A stretch of 5,440 nt of DNA from the NCBI GenBank assembly GCA_902797005.1, contig CADBRE010000024.1, positions 1-5,440 on the forward strand. Reading direction: 5' to 3'. Below are positions 1 through 5,440 of the stretch, in pieces. How positions within the stretch are numbered: the first letter of the stretch is position 1; each line of letters starts with the position of its first letter. Source of the stretch: an uncultured Erysipelotrichaceae bacterium (lineage in GTDB: Bacteria > Bacillota_I > Bacilli_A > RF39 > UBA660). The position numbers and the translations under genes are program-made. Under the pieces are notes generated by a model, which ran no database searches, was not told the origin of the DNA, and saw only the letters and a list, made by a program, of their open reading frames with translations.

Positions 1-518
1 GCTTTACCTAAAGTACCAGTAGGATATCCGCCTTTTCCTTTAATTCCATTATTATAGATGTATACTCCTTCGTTTCTTATTTCTATATTAACTAAAGTTT
101 TAGGATTTTTAACATCTACTTTAATATTACTAACATTCTTTAAAATATATCCTCCTACTTCTCTAGAAAGATCCATACTATTGATAGGAAAGGATTTATC
201 AGAACGGTTAGTTTCCACTTTGAATGTATCGCCTTCACTAACTAAAGTTCTAGCTATTTCTTTTATAGTATTTACTTCCTTTTCTTCAGTAAAGTAACAG
301 ATATCTATTTCATGAATGCCAAATACATTCTTAAGTCTATTAATAGCTTCTTCAGTATCATCTACTTCTATAAACATTCTATAGTAGTCTTTTTTTATAA
401 TAGGATTTAGTCCAGATAAAGCAGTTTCTATATTATTTGATAATGTATTTATAAAGAAACTTCTATTATCTTTCTTAGTTGTTAATTCTCCATATTTAAT
501 CATTATTAATTTTTTCAT
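1..518 (-). CDS. thiI: tRNA 4-thiouridine synthase ThiI, N-terminal part (partial)
   Basis: ThiI uses ATP to adenylate U8 of tRNA and inserts sulfur from a cysteine desulfurase, giving 4-thiouridine; in some organisms it also supports thiamine thiazole synthesis. I translated 172 complete codons before the window ends. They begin MKKLIMIKYGEL, matching the N-terminal ferredoxin-like domain (IKYGEL-TTK-NR, residues 7-19). A THUMP-like region follows (about 60-165, with GDTFKVETNR at 96-105 and VDVKNP at 134-139). The conserved linker GKGGYPTGTLGK (161-172) normally leads straight into the PP-loop ATP pyrophosphatase domain, which lies outside the window. The start is ATG at 518, with GGAAG at 526-530 and a 7-nt spacer; Met6 is a weaker alternative. 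The gene lies downstream of a cysteine desulfurase, its expected sulfur donor, but a RhuM gene separates them. Whether a C-terminal rhodanese domain exists cannot be seen. Confidence 0.93.
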   Translation of the reverse strand, partial: MKKLIMIKYGELTTKKDNRSFFINTLSNNIETALSGLNPIIKKDYYRMFIEVDDTEEAINRLKNVFGIHEIDICYFTEEKEVNTIKEIARTLVSEGDTFKVETNRSDKSFPINSMDLSREVGGYILKNVSNIKVDVKNPKTLVNIEIRNEGVYIYNNGIKGKGGYPTGTLGK

Positions 519-531
519 ATTTTCACTTCCA

Positions 532-553
532 TTTGTGCTTATTTTGTGCTTAT
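532..553. repeat. Perfect 11-bp tandem repeat upstream of thiI
   Basis: The unit tttgtgcttat occurs twice head to tail at 532-542 and 543-553 with no mismatch. On the coding strand it reads ATAAGCACAAA, lies 14 nt upstream of the thiI start codon and just before its Shine-Dalgarno. The stop of the open tail that follows rhuM (550-552) falls inside it. It could be a slippage duplication or a scar of the insertion that placed rhuM here; no function is evident. Confidence 0.8.
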
Positions 554-621
554 TTTATTTTTCCTTCATATTTATCAGCTAGAATATAATCGTTCTCAGC
601 AAGATAATAATAATATAAACC
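550..621 (-). other. In-frame open tail after rhuM stop (23 codons plus stop)
   Basis: Directly after the rhuM TAA (622-624), in the same frame, 23 sense codons run to a second TAA (550-552). They read G-L-Y-Y-Y-Y followed by LAENDYILADKYEGKIK. The second half looks protein-like (mixed charged and hydrophobic residues) rather than low-complexity, but it has no start codon or Shine-Dalgarno of its own. It may be a C-terminal extension cut off by a point-mutation stop, the 3' remnant of another gene, or chance in AT-rich DNA. I do not recognise it. RhuM homologues as I recall them end near the existing stop, which favours remnant or chance. Confidence 0.25.
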
Positions 622-1641
622 TTAATTACTTAAATCCTCATCTTTCATATCATTTATAAATCTATCGAAATCAGATTCAAAAAGTTTATCTTGCACTATT
701 CTATATTTTTCAAACTCAGACAAAGCAAAAGCTTCTGCCACTTTGTGTGAAACACTTCCAGGATTATCTAAAACATCTCTATCATTAAACTGCAAAAATA
801 CATCTAATTTGCTTTTCCAGTCTTCCATAGTCATCGGAATATGTCTTTTGGCTTGGTCTTCTGCATAATCTAAATACATAGTAACTATTCTCTCTAAAGA
901 TTTTAATTCAGCTTTTGTTAAATAGTTTTTAGCTACTACTACATCAGACTTAAGAATCTTACCATCAGGAGAGTTTTTCCAACTAGTTAATCCCATATGC
1001 TCTTTTTCGTGATTTGCGCGGTTTACTATTACTTCTGCAGCAGTGTTCCTATGAACAGCATAGTGCATTTTATTTTGTACAGTTTTAAAGAACTCTTTTG
1101 TAACTGGAGAAGCTATATTATAGTCTAAACTAGTAGAGTAAATATCAGTTATCTTTTGATAAAAGTTTCTTTCGCTGATTCTGATTTCTCTAATTTCCTC
1201 AAGTAATTCATCAAAGTAATTCTCATTTAAGAAAGTGCCATTTTTAAGTCTTTCCTTATCTAAAACATATCCTTTAATAGAATATTGCTTTAAAATATTA
1301 ATAGCCCATAATCTAAAGTCTATAGCTCTTTTACTATTTACTTTGAAACCTACTGCTATAATTGCATCGAGATTATAGTATTTAGTATTATAGTTCTTTC
1401 CATCTTCAGCAGTATGTAAGAAATCCTTACATACTGAATTTTCTATAAGTTCTTTTCTATCAAACAAATCCCTTAAATGCATAGTAATGTTGTTTCTAGT
1501 AGTTCCAAATAACTCTGCCATTAACTTTTGACTTAGCCAAACAGATTCTTCATCTACTATAACTTCAATAGACTTTTCTTTATTTTGCTTAGTAAATATT
1601 AAAAACTCAGCAGTACTATTTCTTATTTGTAATTTTTGCAT
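622..1641 (-). CDS. rhuM: RhuM-family protein (virulence RhuM family)
   Basis: This 339-residue protein belongs to the RhuM family, named from a Salmonella pathogenicity-island gene and common in islands and near restriction-modification loci; its molecular function is not established. The N-terminal part (about 25-130) has a helix-turn-helix-like segment (VWLSQKLMAELFGTTRNNITMH in outline, 34-55). After it come the family signature TAEDGKNYNTKYYNLDAII (77-95) and VGFKVNS..RAIDFRLWA (97-113). The C-terminal part (about 155-327) has RNFYQKITDIYSTSLDY, FFKTVQNKMHYAVH, TAAE at 200-203, MGLTSWKN (216-223) and IVQDKLFESDFDRF near the end. Length is normal, so the gene looks intact. The start at 1641 has AGGAGG at 1647-1652, which overlaps the stop codon of the preceding desulfurase gene, so translation is probably coupled. 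DNA binding is suggested only by the N-terminal fold; no Fic HPFxxGNG motif is present. Its place between a desulfurase and thiI is unexpected. One rare-looking Arg CGC codon (residue 208) is the only hint of foreign codon use. Confidence 0.93.
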   Translation of the reverse strand: MQKLQIRNSTAEFLIFTKQNKEKSIEVIVDEESVWLSQKLMAELFGTTRNNITMHLRDLFDRKELIENSVCKDFLHTAEDGKNYNTKYYNLDAIIAVGFKVNSKRAIDFRLWAINILKQYSIKGYVLDKERLKNGTFLNENYFDELLEEIREIRISERNFYQKITDIYSTSLDYNIASPVTKEFFKTVQNKMHYAVHRNTAAEVIVNRANHEKEHMGLTSWKNSPDGKILKSDVVVAKNYLTKAELKSLERIVTMYLDYAEDQAKRHIPMTMEDWKSKLDVFLQFNDRDVLDNPGSVSHKVAEAFALSEFEKYRIVQDKLFESDFDRFINDMKDEDLSN

Positions 1642-1646
1642 AATTA

Positions 1647-1652
1647 CCTCCT
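1647..1652 (-). promoter_or_regulatory. Shine-Dalgarno of rhuM overlapping upstream stop codon
   Basis: AGGAGG on the minus strand lies 5 nt before the rhuM ATG. Its first two bases are part of the TAG stop (1651-1653) of the cysteine desulfurase gene. This near-consensus site confirms the rhuM start and suggests reinitiation by ribosomes finishing the upstream gene. In an ancestral operon without rhuM it may have served thiI; that is inference. Confidence 0.8.
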
Positions 1653-2772
1653 ATTTAAGCAATAAATCATTATATGTATTCTTAAAAGCTAATATAAACT
1701 TATCTATTTCTTCTTTAGTTGTATAAGGGCTTATGCTCACTCTAATACTTGTTGAATTCACATCTTTATCACTATAAATAGCTTTAAGTACTGTGCTTTC
1801 TTCATTAGAGGAACAAGCTGTAGTGGTACTTATATATACTTCGTATTTTTCAAGAGCTCTTACAAATGTCTCGCTTTTTATTTTAACTAAGCTTAGATTA
1901 AGTATCTGAGGAACGCATATGTTATTAGAATTAATGTGAACAGGCATATCTTTTAAAGAATCTTTTAAATAATCATTTAATTTCTCACATTTAGATATAT
2001 TGTCTTCTAAGTTTTCAGTTGCTATTCTTATTGCTTTAGAAAAGCTAACTATTAAAGGAAGTGCTGGCGTTCCACCTCTAAATGGACAGTTGTCAGTTAG
2101 TCCATATATTAAAGGCTCGATTGCAAGAGATTGCTTCTTGTAAAGAATACCTATTCCTTTAGGAGCATATATCTTGTGAGAAGAAAATGATGCTAGATCA
2201 ACGTCTTCTAAAGATACTTTAGTTTTACCAAGGGCTTGTGTCATATCACTATGGAATATTACTCTAGGATTCTTTTTATTTATAGCTTGTCTAATAGTCT
2301 TTAAAGGAGCCTTATACCCTACTTCTGAATTAACCGCACATATGCTTATTAATATTGTGTCTTCTCTTATTAAATCTTCTAAAGCATTTATGTCAACTTG
2401 ACCGTTTTCCATTAAAGGACAGTAACTAATTTCAAAACCTACGCTTTCCAAAAAATCCATAGTTTCAAGTATGCTTTTATGTTCTAGTTTAGTTGTAATA
2501 ATGTGTTTGCCTCTTACCTTGTATTTAAAAGCTACTCCTTTTATTGCAGTTGCATTACTTTCGCTAGCTCCACTGGTATAAATAATTTCATTAAAGTTGC
2601 ATCCTAAACAAGATGCTATCTGCTTAGTAGCTTTAAGCATTAAATCTTTACTTTTAACTCCAAGATTATGAAGAGAGTTAGCATTTCCTATATACTCCAT
2701 TGTTGTTTTATTGTATGAATCCAAGATTTCAGGAAGTACAGGTGTAGTTGCACTATAGTCTAGATATACCAT
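1651..2772 (-). CDS. Cysteine desulfurase, NifS/IscS family (class V aminotransferase)
   Basis: A PLP enzyme that removes sulfur from L-cysteine, giving alanine and an enzyme-bound persulfide. The 373-residue protein is close to the family's usual length and complete. Visible motifs are LDYSATTP (4-11) at the N-terminus, TSGASESN (66-73) for cofactor phosphate binding, and His98 in LEHKS, the residue stacking on PLP. Also present are Asn148 in AVNSEVG, Asp176 and Gln179 in HSDMTQ, and the PLP Schiff-base Lys200 in SSHKIYAPKG. RGGT (232-235) precedes the catalytic loop, where ACSS places the persulfide Cys at 320. The ATG at 2772 lies 2 nt past the RNase J stop, with GGAG at 2781-2784. A thiI gene lies downstream, so this is probably a dedicated ThiI sulfur donor like Bacillus NifZ rather than a general Fe-S cluster enzyme; no iscU/sufU scaffold gene is visible. 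The exact subfamily name cannot be fixed here. Confidence 0.95.
   Translation of the reverse strand: MVYLDYSATTPVLPEILDSYNKTTMEYIGNANSLHNLGVKSKDLMLKATKQIASCLGCNFNEIIYTSGASESNATAIKGVAFKYKVRGKHIITTKLEHKSILETMDFLESVGFEISYCPLMENGQVDINALEDLIREDTILISICAVNSEVGYKAPLKTIRQAINKKNPRVIFHSDMTQALGKTKVSLEDVDLASFSSHKIYAPKGIGILYKKQSLAIEPLIYGLTDNCPFRGGTPALPLIVSFSKAIRIATENLEDNISKCEKLNDYLKDSLKDMPVHINSNNICVPQILNLSLVKIKSETFVRALEKYEVYISTTTACSSNEESTVLKAIYSDKDVNSTSIRVSISPYTTKEEIDKFILAFKNTYNDLLLK
1669..1698 (-). promoter_or_regulatory. Possible internal promoter in the end of the desulfurase gene
   Basis: On the minus strand a perfect -10 TATAAT (1669-1674) is preceded, after 18 bp, by TTTATA (1693-1698, four of six matches to TTGACA). 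A transcript from here would have a very short leader before the rhuM Shine-Dalgarno. There is no TGn extension, and TATAAT is frequent by chance in coding DNA this AT-rich, so support is weak. Confidence 0.2.
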
Positions 2773-2774
2773 AA

Positions 2775-4424
2775 TTACATCTCCTGAAGAACTGTAAGCA
2801 TTACTGGTTTGCTATCTGTCTTCTTATATATCATTGTTCCTATTTCTTCTCTAATATCATTTCTTATCTTTTGATAATCAGCATATTTACTTCCATGAGT
2901 ATTATTCTTAATTATTTCAGTAGCTTTAGCTTTAATTTCACCAGCTAAATTACCGCCTTCACTAGCATCTATAAATCCTCTAGTTACTATTTCAGGGCCA
3001 TTAATTATTCTCTTAGTTTTCTTATCAATAGTCGCACTTATTAAAATTAAGCCATTAGTAGAAAGCATCTCTCTATCTTTAAGTACAAGCTCACCTACAT
3101 CTTGAGATGATTTTCCATCTATTAAAACATCATCAACGTCTATGTGTTCTCCCTTATCTACAAGCTCTCCATCAATAAATGAAACCGTGTCACCATTTTC
3201 TTTAAGTATAATGTTGTCTTTATTCATACCTACTTCTAAAGCTAAATCGGCATTTCCTACTTGATAACGATATTCTCCTTTAATAGGCATATAGTATTTA
3301 GGATTGAATAGTTTTATCATTAACATTAAATCTTCACTTGAAGCATGTAGTCTAACACTTTTACTTTTAGGAACTTCATATATACTAGCGCCTCTAACTG
3401 CAATCTCATTCTTTAAATGCACCGCTGTAAGCTCGATTGAATCATATGTTGGATCAGCAAAACATATAGAGTCAGTAGGTAGTAAAGTTACAAACTTATC
3501 GTATCCATTTACTATTCTAGATAAATTATAATAAGGAGCTTCTCTATCATTATTTACAAGTATAATTGAGTCTTTATCTCTTAAATTAGATAAATCTCCT
3601 ATAACACTTTTATCTATATTTAAATAACCTTCTCTTGTAGCCATGTCAACTATAGATTGTAAGTATTTACCCATTATAACAGCTTTTCTCTTTGTACCTT
3701 TTATTGCATCAAATATATTTTGCATTGTTAAAAGATGTAAAGGTAAAACACTAAAGATTATTCTTCCTTCAGCTTTTTCTACTACATTCTTAAAGTATCC
3801 TGACAAATTATGATTAGGTGCACTAAAGCCTTCTTTCTCAGCAAACACACTTTCATTCATTAAAAGTAGTACACCTTGTTTACCAATATAAGCCAGTTTA
3901 CCTAAATCCATGTCATAGTGTCCATTCATAGTTGGATCTATTACATAGTCAGCCATATATACAATCGCACCATTTTCAGTATTGATTGAATATCCAACTG
4001 TTTCTGGAGCTGAGTGACTTACACTGAAAGGAAATACACTAAACTCTTTAAAATCAATCTTTCTGTGTGCTTTAATAATATGCATATTCTTAATTGTTAC
4101 ACCAGCAGCCGCACATTCTATATCTATAACTTTAGATGCATAGTTAGTTGCAAAAACATGAACATCTGGAATGGCTTTAATTAAATCAGTCAAACTTCCT
4201 ATATTCTCATAATGAGCATGTGATATAAATACACCTACTATTCTCTTTCTATTCTTAATTAAATAATCAAAATCAGGAATAATATAATCTATTCCATTCA
4301 TTTTCTCCCCAGCATATTTAAGACCACAGTCAAACACTAGTATTCTACTACCAATTTCTACAATATATAGATTCTTACCATTTTCATTTAGTCCACCAAG
4401 ACTAAAAACCTTTATCTTACTCAT
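2775..4424 (-). CDS. rnj: RNase J family metallo-beta-lactamase/beta-CASP protein with degenerate active site
   Basis: RNase J enzymes are zinc-dependent 5'-3' exo- and endoribonucleases in Bacillota mRNA decay. This 549-residue protein aligns over its full length with Bacillus RNase J1. It has the N-terminal LGGLNENGKN (9-18) and IDYIIPD (45-51), a beta-CASP region around LSRIVNG (301-307), and PKYYMPIKGEYR (375-386). The C-terminal domain is present, with IVTRGFIDASEG at 479-490. Several catalytic elements differ. The HxHxDH ligand motif is HAHYEN (69-74), keeping both first His but replacing Asp by Glu and His by Asn. His137 and Asp159 are kept. The HGEY ligand His is Lys382. The J1 motif TGSQGE corresponds to NNDREA (291-296). 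This is from alignment by eye to J1 as I remember it. The protein is probably weak or inactive, perhaps a J2-like partner of an active RNase J elsewhere. The ATG at 4424 has AAGGAGG at 4432-4438. It leads the operon. Confidence 0.93.
   Translation of the reverse strand: MSKIKVFSLGGLNENGKNLYIVEIGSRILVFDCGLKYAGEKMNGIDYIIPDFDYLIKNRKRIVGVFISHAHYENIGSLTDLIKAIPDVHVFATNYASKVIDIECAAAGVTIKNMHIIKAHRKIDFKEFSVFPFSVSHSAPETVGYSINTENGAIVYMADYVIDPTMNGHYDMDLGKLAYIGKQGVLLLMNESVFAEKEGFSAPNHNLSGYFKNVVEKAEGRIIFSVLPLHLLTMQNIFDAIKGTKRKAVIMGKYLQSIVDMATREGYLNIDKSVIGDLSNLRDKDSIILVNNDREAPYYNLSRIVNGYDKFVTLLPTDSICFADPTYDSIELTAVHLKNEIAVRGASIYEVPKSKSVRLHASSEDLMLMIKLFNPKYYMPIKGEYRYQVGNADLALEVGMNKDNIILKENGDTVSFIDGELVDKGEHIDVDDVLIDGKSSQDVGELVLKDREMLSTNGLILISATIDKKTKRIINGPEIVTRGFIDASEGGNLAGEIKAKATEIIKNNTHGSKYADYQKIRNDIREEIGTMIYKKTDSKPVMLTVLQEM
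2781..2786 (-). promoter_or_regulatory. Shine-Dalgarno of the desulfurase inside the RNase J 3' end
   Basis: CAGGAG on the minus strand is embedded in the last codons of the RNase J gene, 8 nt from the desulfurase ATG counted from GGAG. With only 2 nt between stop and start, it indicates one polycistronic mRNA and likely translational coupling. Confidence 0.7.
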
Positions 4425-4431
4425 AAATCTT

Positions 4432-4438
4432 CCTCCTT
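4432..4438 (-). promoter_or_regulatory. Shine-Dalgarno of the RNase J gene
   Basis: AAGGAGG on the minus strand lies 7 nt before the ATG at 4424, a full match to the anti-Shine-Dalgarno. It fixes the start; no upstream in-frame start competes. Confidence 0.85.
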
Positions 4439-4482
4439 CACTATATTTACAAATTAATTATAAAGTTTCTTTGGCTTATTAA

Positions 4483-4511
4483 ATGATACCATAAATCCCC
4501 TAAATTATCAA
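4483..4511 (-). promoter_or_regulatory. Sigma-A type extended -10 promoter for the RNase J operon
   Basis: On the minus strand, -35 TTGATA (4506-4511) and -10 TATCAT (4483-4488) are separated by exactly 17 bp, and TGG directly precedes the -10, giving an extended -10. Expected transcription start is near 4476, leaving a leader of roughly 50 nt before the ATG at 4424. It follows the efp terminator, so it probably drives RNase J, the desulfurase, rhuM and thiI as one mRNA; no terminator is seen between these genes. Confidence 0.75.
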
Positions 4512-4529
4512 GAGAAAAATAAACAAATA

Positions 4530-4547
4530 TGTATTTTATAAAATACA
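4530..4547. repeat. 18-bp perfect AT-rich palindrome upstream of the RNase J promoter
   Basis: TGTATTTTATAAAATACA is its own reverse complement and lies 18 bp upstream of the -35 hexamer of the RNase J promoter and just past the efp terminator. It could be a binding site for a dimeric regulator or a weak hairpin; AT-only composition raises the chance of coincidence. Confidence 0.6.
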
Positions 4548-4556
4548 GCATAAAGT

Positions 4557-4580
4557 AAAAAAAGAAAGCATTATGCCTTC
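4557..4580 (-). terminator. Rho-independent terminator of the rpmG-efp unit
   Basis: On the minus strand the stem GAAGGCA / TGCTTTC (4564-4580, 7 bp with one G-U pair, 3-nt loop TAA) is followed immediately by seven T residues (4557-4563). It begins about 20 nt after the efp stop codon and separates the efp transcript from the RNase J operon. Confidence 0.85.
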
Positions 4581-4599
4581 AATTTAATAATATAAGCAT

Positions 4600-5157
4600 T
4601 TATGCTCTACTTGAATATTTTCCATCAGAAGTAGTTACTATAATCTCTTCCCCTTCTTCAATAAATAGAGGAACTTTTAATGAATATCCAGTTTCAATAG
4701 TTGCGTCTTTTAAAGCACCAGATGTGGTGTTACCTTTAACAGCCATTTCTGTTTCTACAACTTTATAACTAACTTTTTCAGGTAAAGTAATACCAATTAC
4801 TTCTCCATTAAAGTTCATTACTTCAACAACTAACCCTTCTTTTAAAAACTTAATTTCATCTTTCAATTGATTCTTATTAAGTTCTAATTGATCATAGCTT
4901 TCATTATCCATAAATACATATGTATCGCCACTATTGTATAGATATGATAAAGCTCTTTTTTCTACATTAGCTTTTTCCATTTTAATTCCAGCATTAAATG
5001 TTATCTCTTGTGTAGTTTGTGTTCTTAAGTTCTTAAGTTTAGTTCTAACAAATGCACTACCTTTACCAGGTTTTACATGTTGAAACTCTACTACTTGATA
5101 AACATTACCTTCATATAAAATAGTCATTCCATTCTTAATATCATTAACATTAAACAT
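4600..5157 (-). CDS. efp: Elongation factor P
   Basis: EF-P binds between the P and E sites of the ribosome and relieves stalling at consecutive prolines. The 185-residue protein has the family's standard length. Three beta-barrel domains follow in order: a KOW-like domain I (about 1-64), an OB domain II (about 65-127) and an OB domain III (about 130-185). The family core KPGKGSAFVRTKLKNL is at 29-44. Its loop-tip residue is Lys32, which in other bacteria is modified by beta-lysylation or 5-aminopentanol attachment; no modification gene is visible here. TETEM-like VVETEMAVKG (133-142) marks domain III. The C-terminus GEEIIVTTSDGKYSSRA resembles the usual end. The ATG at 5157 lies 3 nt after the rpmG stop, with an AAAGGCGG Shine-Dalgarno (5166-5173) inside rpmG, so the two are co-transcribed and probably coupled. 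A terminator follows. Confidence 0.97.
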   Translation of the reverse strand: MFNVNDIKNGMTILYEGNVYQVVEFQHVKPGKGSAFVRTKLKNLRTQTTQEITFNAGIKMEKANVEKRALSYLYNSGDTYVFMDNESYDQLELNKNQLKDEIKFLKEGLVVEVMNFNGEVIGITLPEKVSYKVVETEMAVKGNTTSGALKDATIETGYSLKVPLFIEEGEEIIVTTSDGKYSSRA

Positions 5158-5160
5158 TTA

Positions 5161-5331
5161 CTAAGCCGCCTTTCTTTCTTTATGAAGAGTTGTCTTATTA
5201 CATCTAGGACAATGTTTTTTAACTTCTAACTTGCCTTCAGTATTCTTTTTATTTTTACTTGTTAAATAATTGATTTCTTTACAAACAGTACATTGTAAAG
5301 CTACTCCTTCTCTATTTTCTTTCTTTGCCAT
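5161..5331 (-). CDS. rpmG: 50S ribosomal protein L33 (zinc-ribbon form)
   Basis: A 56-residue basic protein, [14 protein letters not shown] at its start, of the large ribosomal subunit. Four cysteines form two CxxC pairs (Cys14/Cys17 in CTVC and Cys41/Cys44 in CPRC) that would bind one zinc. [19 protein letters not shown] lies between them, and TTLHKE near the end is typical of L33. This is the zinc-containing C+ form, as opposed to the cysteine-free form used under zinc limitation. The ATG at 5331 has GGGAGG at 5339-5344 with a 7-nt spacer. The gene ends TAG, then TAA, then the efp ATG. L33 genes of Bacillota more often precede secE and nusG, so pairing with efp is a less common arrangement; a second rpmG elsewhere is possible. 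Confidence 0.95.
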   Translation of the reverse strand: MAKKENREGVALQCTVCKEINYLTSKNKKNTEGKLEVKKHCPRCNKTTLHKERKAA

Positions 5332-5338
5332 TTTCTCG

Positions 5339-5344
5339 CCTCCC
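5339..5344 (-). promoter_or_regulatory. Shine-Dalgarno of rpmG
   Basis: GGGAGG on the minus strand, 7 nt before the rpmG ATG, fixes the start of this small gene. The leader from the predicted transcription start is only about 20-25 nt, too short for a riboswitch or autoregulatory L33 leader. Confidence 0.8.
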
Positions 5345-5360
5345 TTTGACTGACGTTAGT

Positions 5361-5389
5361 ATTATACCAAACCTTTTTCAACCTTGCAA
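5361..5389 (-). promoter_or_regulatory. Sigma-A type extended -10 promoter for rpmG-efp
   Basis: On the minus strand, -35 TTGCAA (5384-5389) and a consensus -10 TATAAT (5361-5366) are 17 bp apart, with TGG directly before the -10. The -35 sits inside the 10-bp palindrome CCTTGCAAGG (5382-5391). Strength and position fit a housekeeping gene for the ribosome. Confidence 0.85.
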
Positions 5390-5422
5390 GGCCTATTGAC
5401 TCAAAAATATCTATATTTTAGG

Positions 5423-5440
5423 AAAAAACTAGCAAAAAGC
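5423..5440 (-). terminator. Probable right half of an upstream gene's terminator (partial)
   Basis: Reading the minus strand from the window edge, GCTTTTTGCTAG is followed by six T residues (5423-5428). This looks like the descending arm and U-tract of a Rho-independent terminator whose other arm (expected CTAGCAAAAAGC) would lie just outside the window. It would close the gene upstream of rpmG; half the evidence is missing. Confidence 0.4.

Noticed and set aside
58..297. Plus-strand open frame of 79 codons
   Set aside because: It is antisense to thiI, whose minus-strand translation matches the family well; no ribosome site precedes it and the protein looks like translated antisense.
519..621. 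Terminator or promoter between rhuM and thiI
   Set aside because: No GC-containing stem with a T-tract and no convincing -35/-10 pair was found on the coding strand, so thiI most likely shares the upstream transcript.
622..1641. RhuM as a Fic/Doc AMP-transferase toxin
   Set aside because: No HPFxxGNG motif is present and no small antitoxin gene is adjacent; the HRNTAAE segment alone is not diagnostic.
3304..3531. Plus-strand open frame of 75 codons
   Set aside because: It lies wholly antisense within the RNase J gene, which is clearly coding over its full length; no ribosome site is seen.
5349..5360. Imperfect 12-bp inverted repeat (actgacgttagt) at the expected rpmG transcription start
   Set aside because: It has one mismatched pair and short arms, and a site this small is expected by chance.
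5382..5391. 10-bp palindrome CCTTGCAAGG over the rpmG -35
   Set aside because: The symmetry comes largely from the self-complementary -35 TTGCAA itself; without a second copy it does not support an operator.
5332..5440. Riboswitch or T-box leader before rpmG
   Set aside because: The predicted leader is only about 20-25 nt, too short for such a structure.

Overview
The window is strongly AT-rich (GC roughly 30% by eye, not computed). It carries typical low-GC Gram-positive (Bacillota) genes with strong Shine-Dalgarno sites of the AAGGAGG/GGGAGG type. Stop codons are TAA and TAG only, and the Trp codons checked are TGG, so nothing points to a recoded UGA. Degenerate RNase J, EF-P, zinc-type L33 and a cysteine desulfurase/ThiI pair fit a Bacillota genome, perhaps an anaerobic Clostridia/Tissierellia relative. 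Genus cannot be read from this sequence. All recognised genes are on the minus strand, so transcription runs from high to low coordinates.

Right end, first transcription unit (5440 to 4557): the last bases look like the right arm and T-tract of an upstream gene's terminator. Next come an extended -10 promoter, rpmG (ribosomal protein L33), efp (elongation factor P) starting 3 nt after the rpmG stop, and a good Rho-independent terminator. This is a compact translation-related bicistron.

Middle and left, second transcription unit (4511 to beyond 1): a second extended -10 promoter precedes an RNase J family gene whose metal-binding motifs are degenerate. A NifS/IscS-type cysteine desulfurase starts 2 nt after its stop. 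A RhuM-family gene follows, its Shine-Dalgarno overlapping the desulfurase stop codon. After 103 nt the 5' part of thiI begins and runs off the window. The desulfurase and ThiI form a known sulfur relay: the desulfurase forms a persulfide on its active-site Cys, and ThiI uses that sulfur for 4-thiouridine at tRNA position 8.

The points most worth a second look are (1) a RhuM-family gene, usually seen in islands and other accessory DNA, sitting between the two partners of the sulfur relay; (2) an RNase J homologue that has lost several catalytic ligands; and (3) the rhuM-thiI junction, with an in-frame 23-codon open tail after the rhuM stop and a perfect 11-bp tandem repeat in front of thiI. 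I see no CRISPR array, transposase, tRNA or rRNA, and no clear wholly novel multi-gene system.
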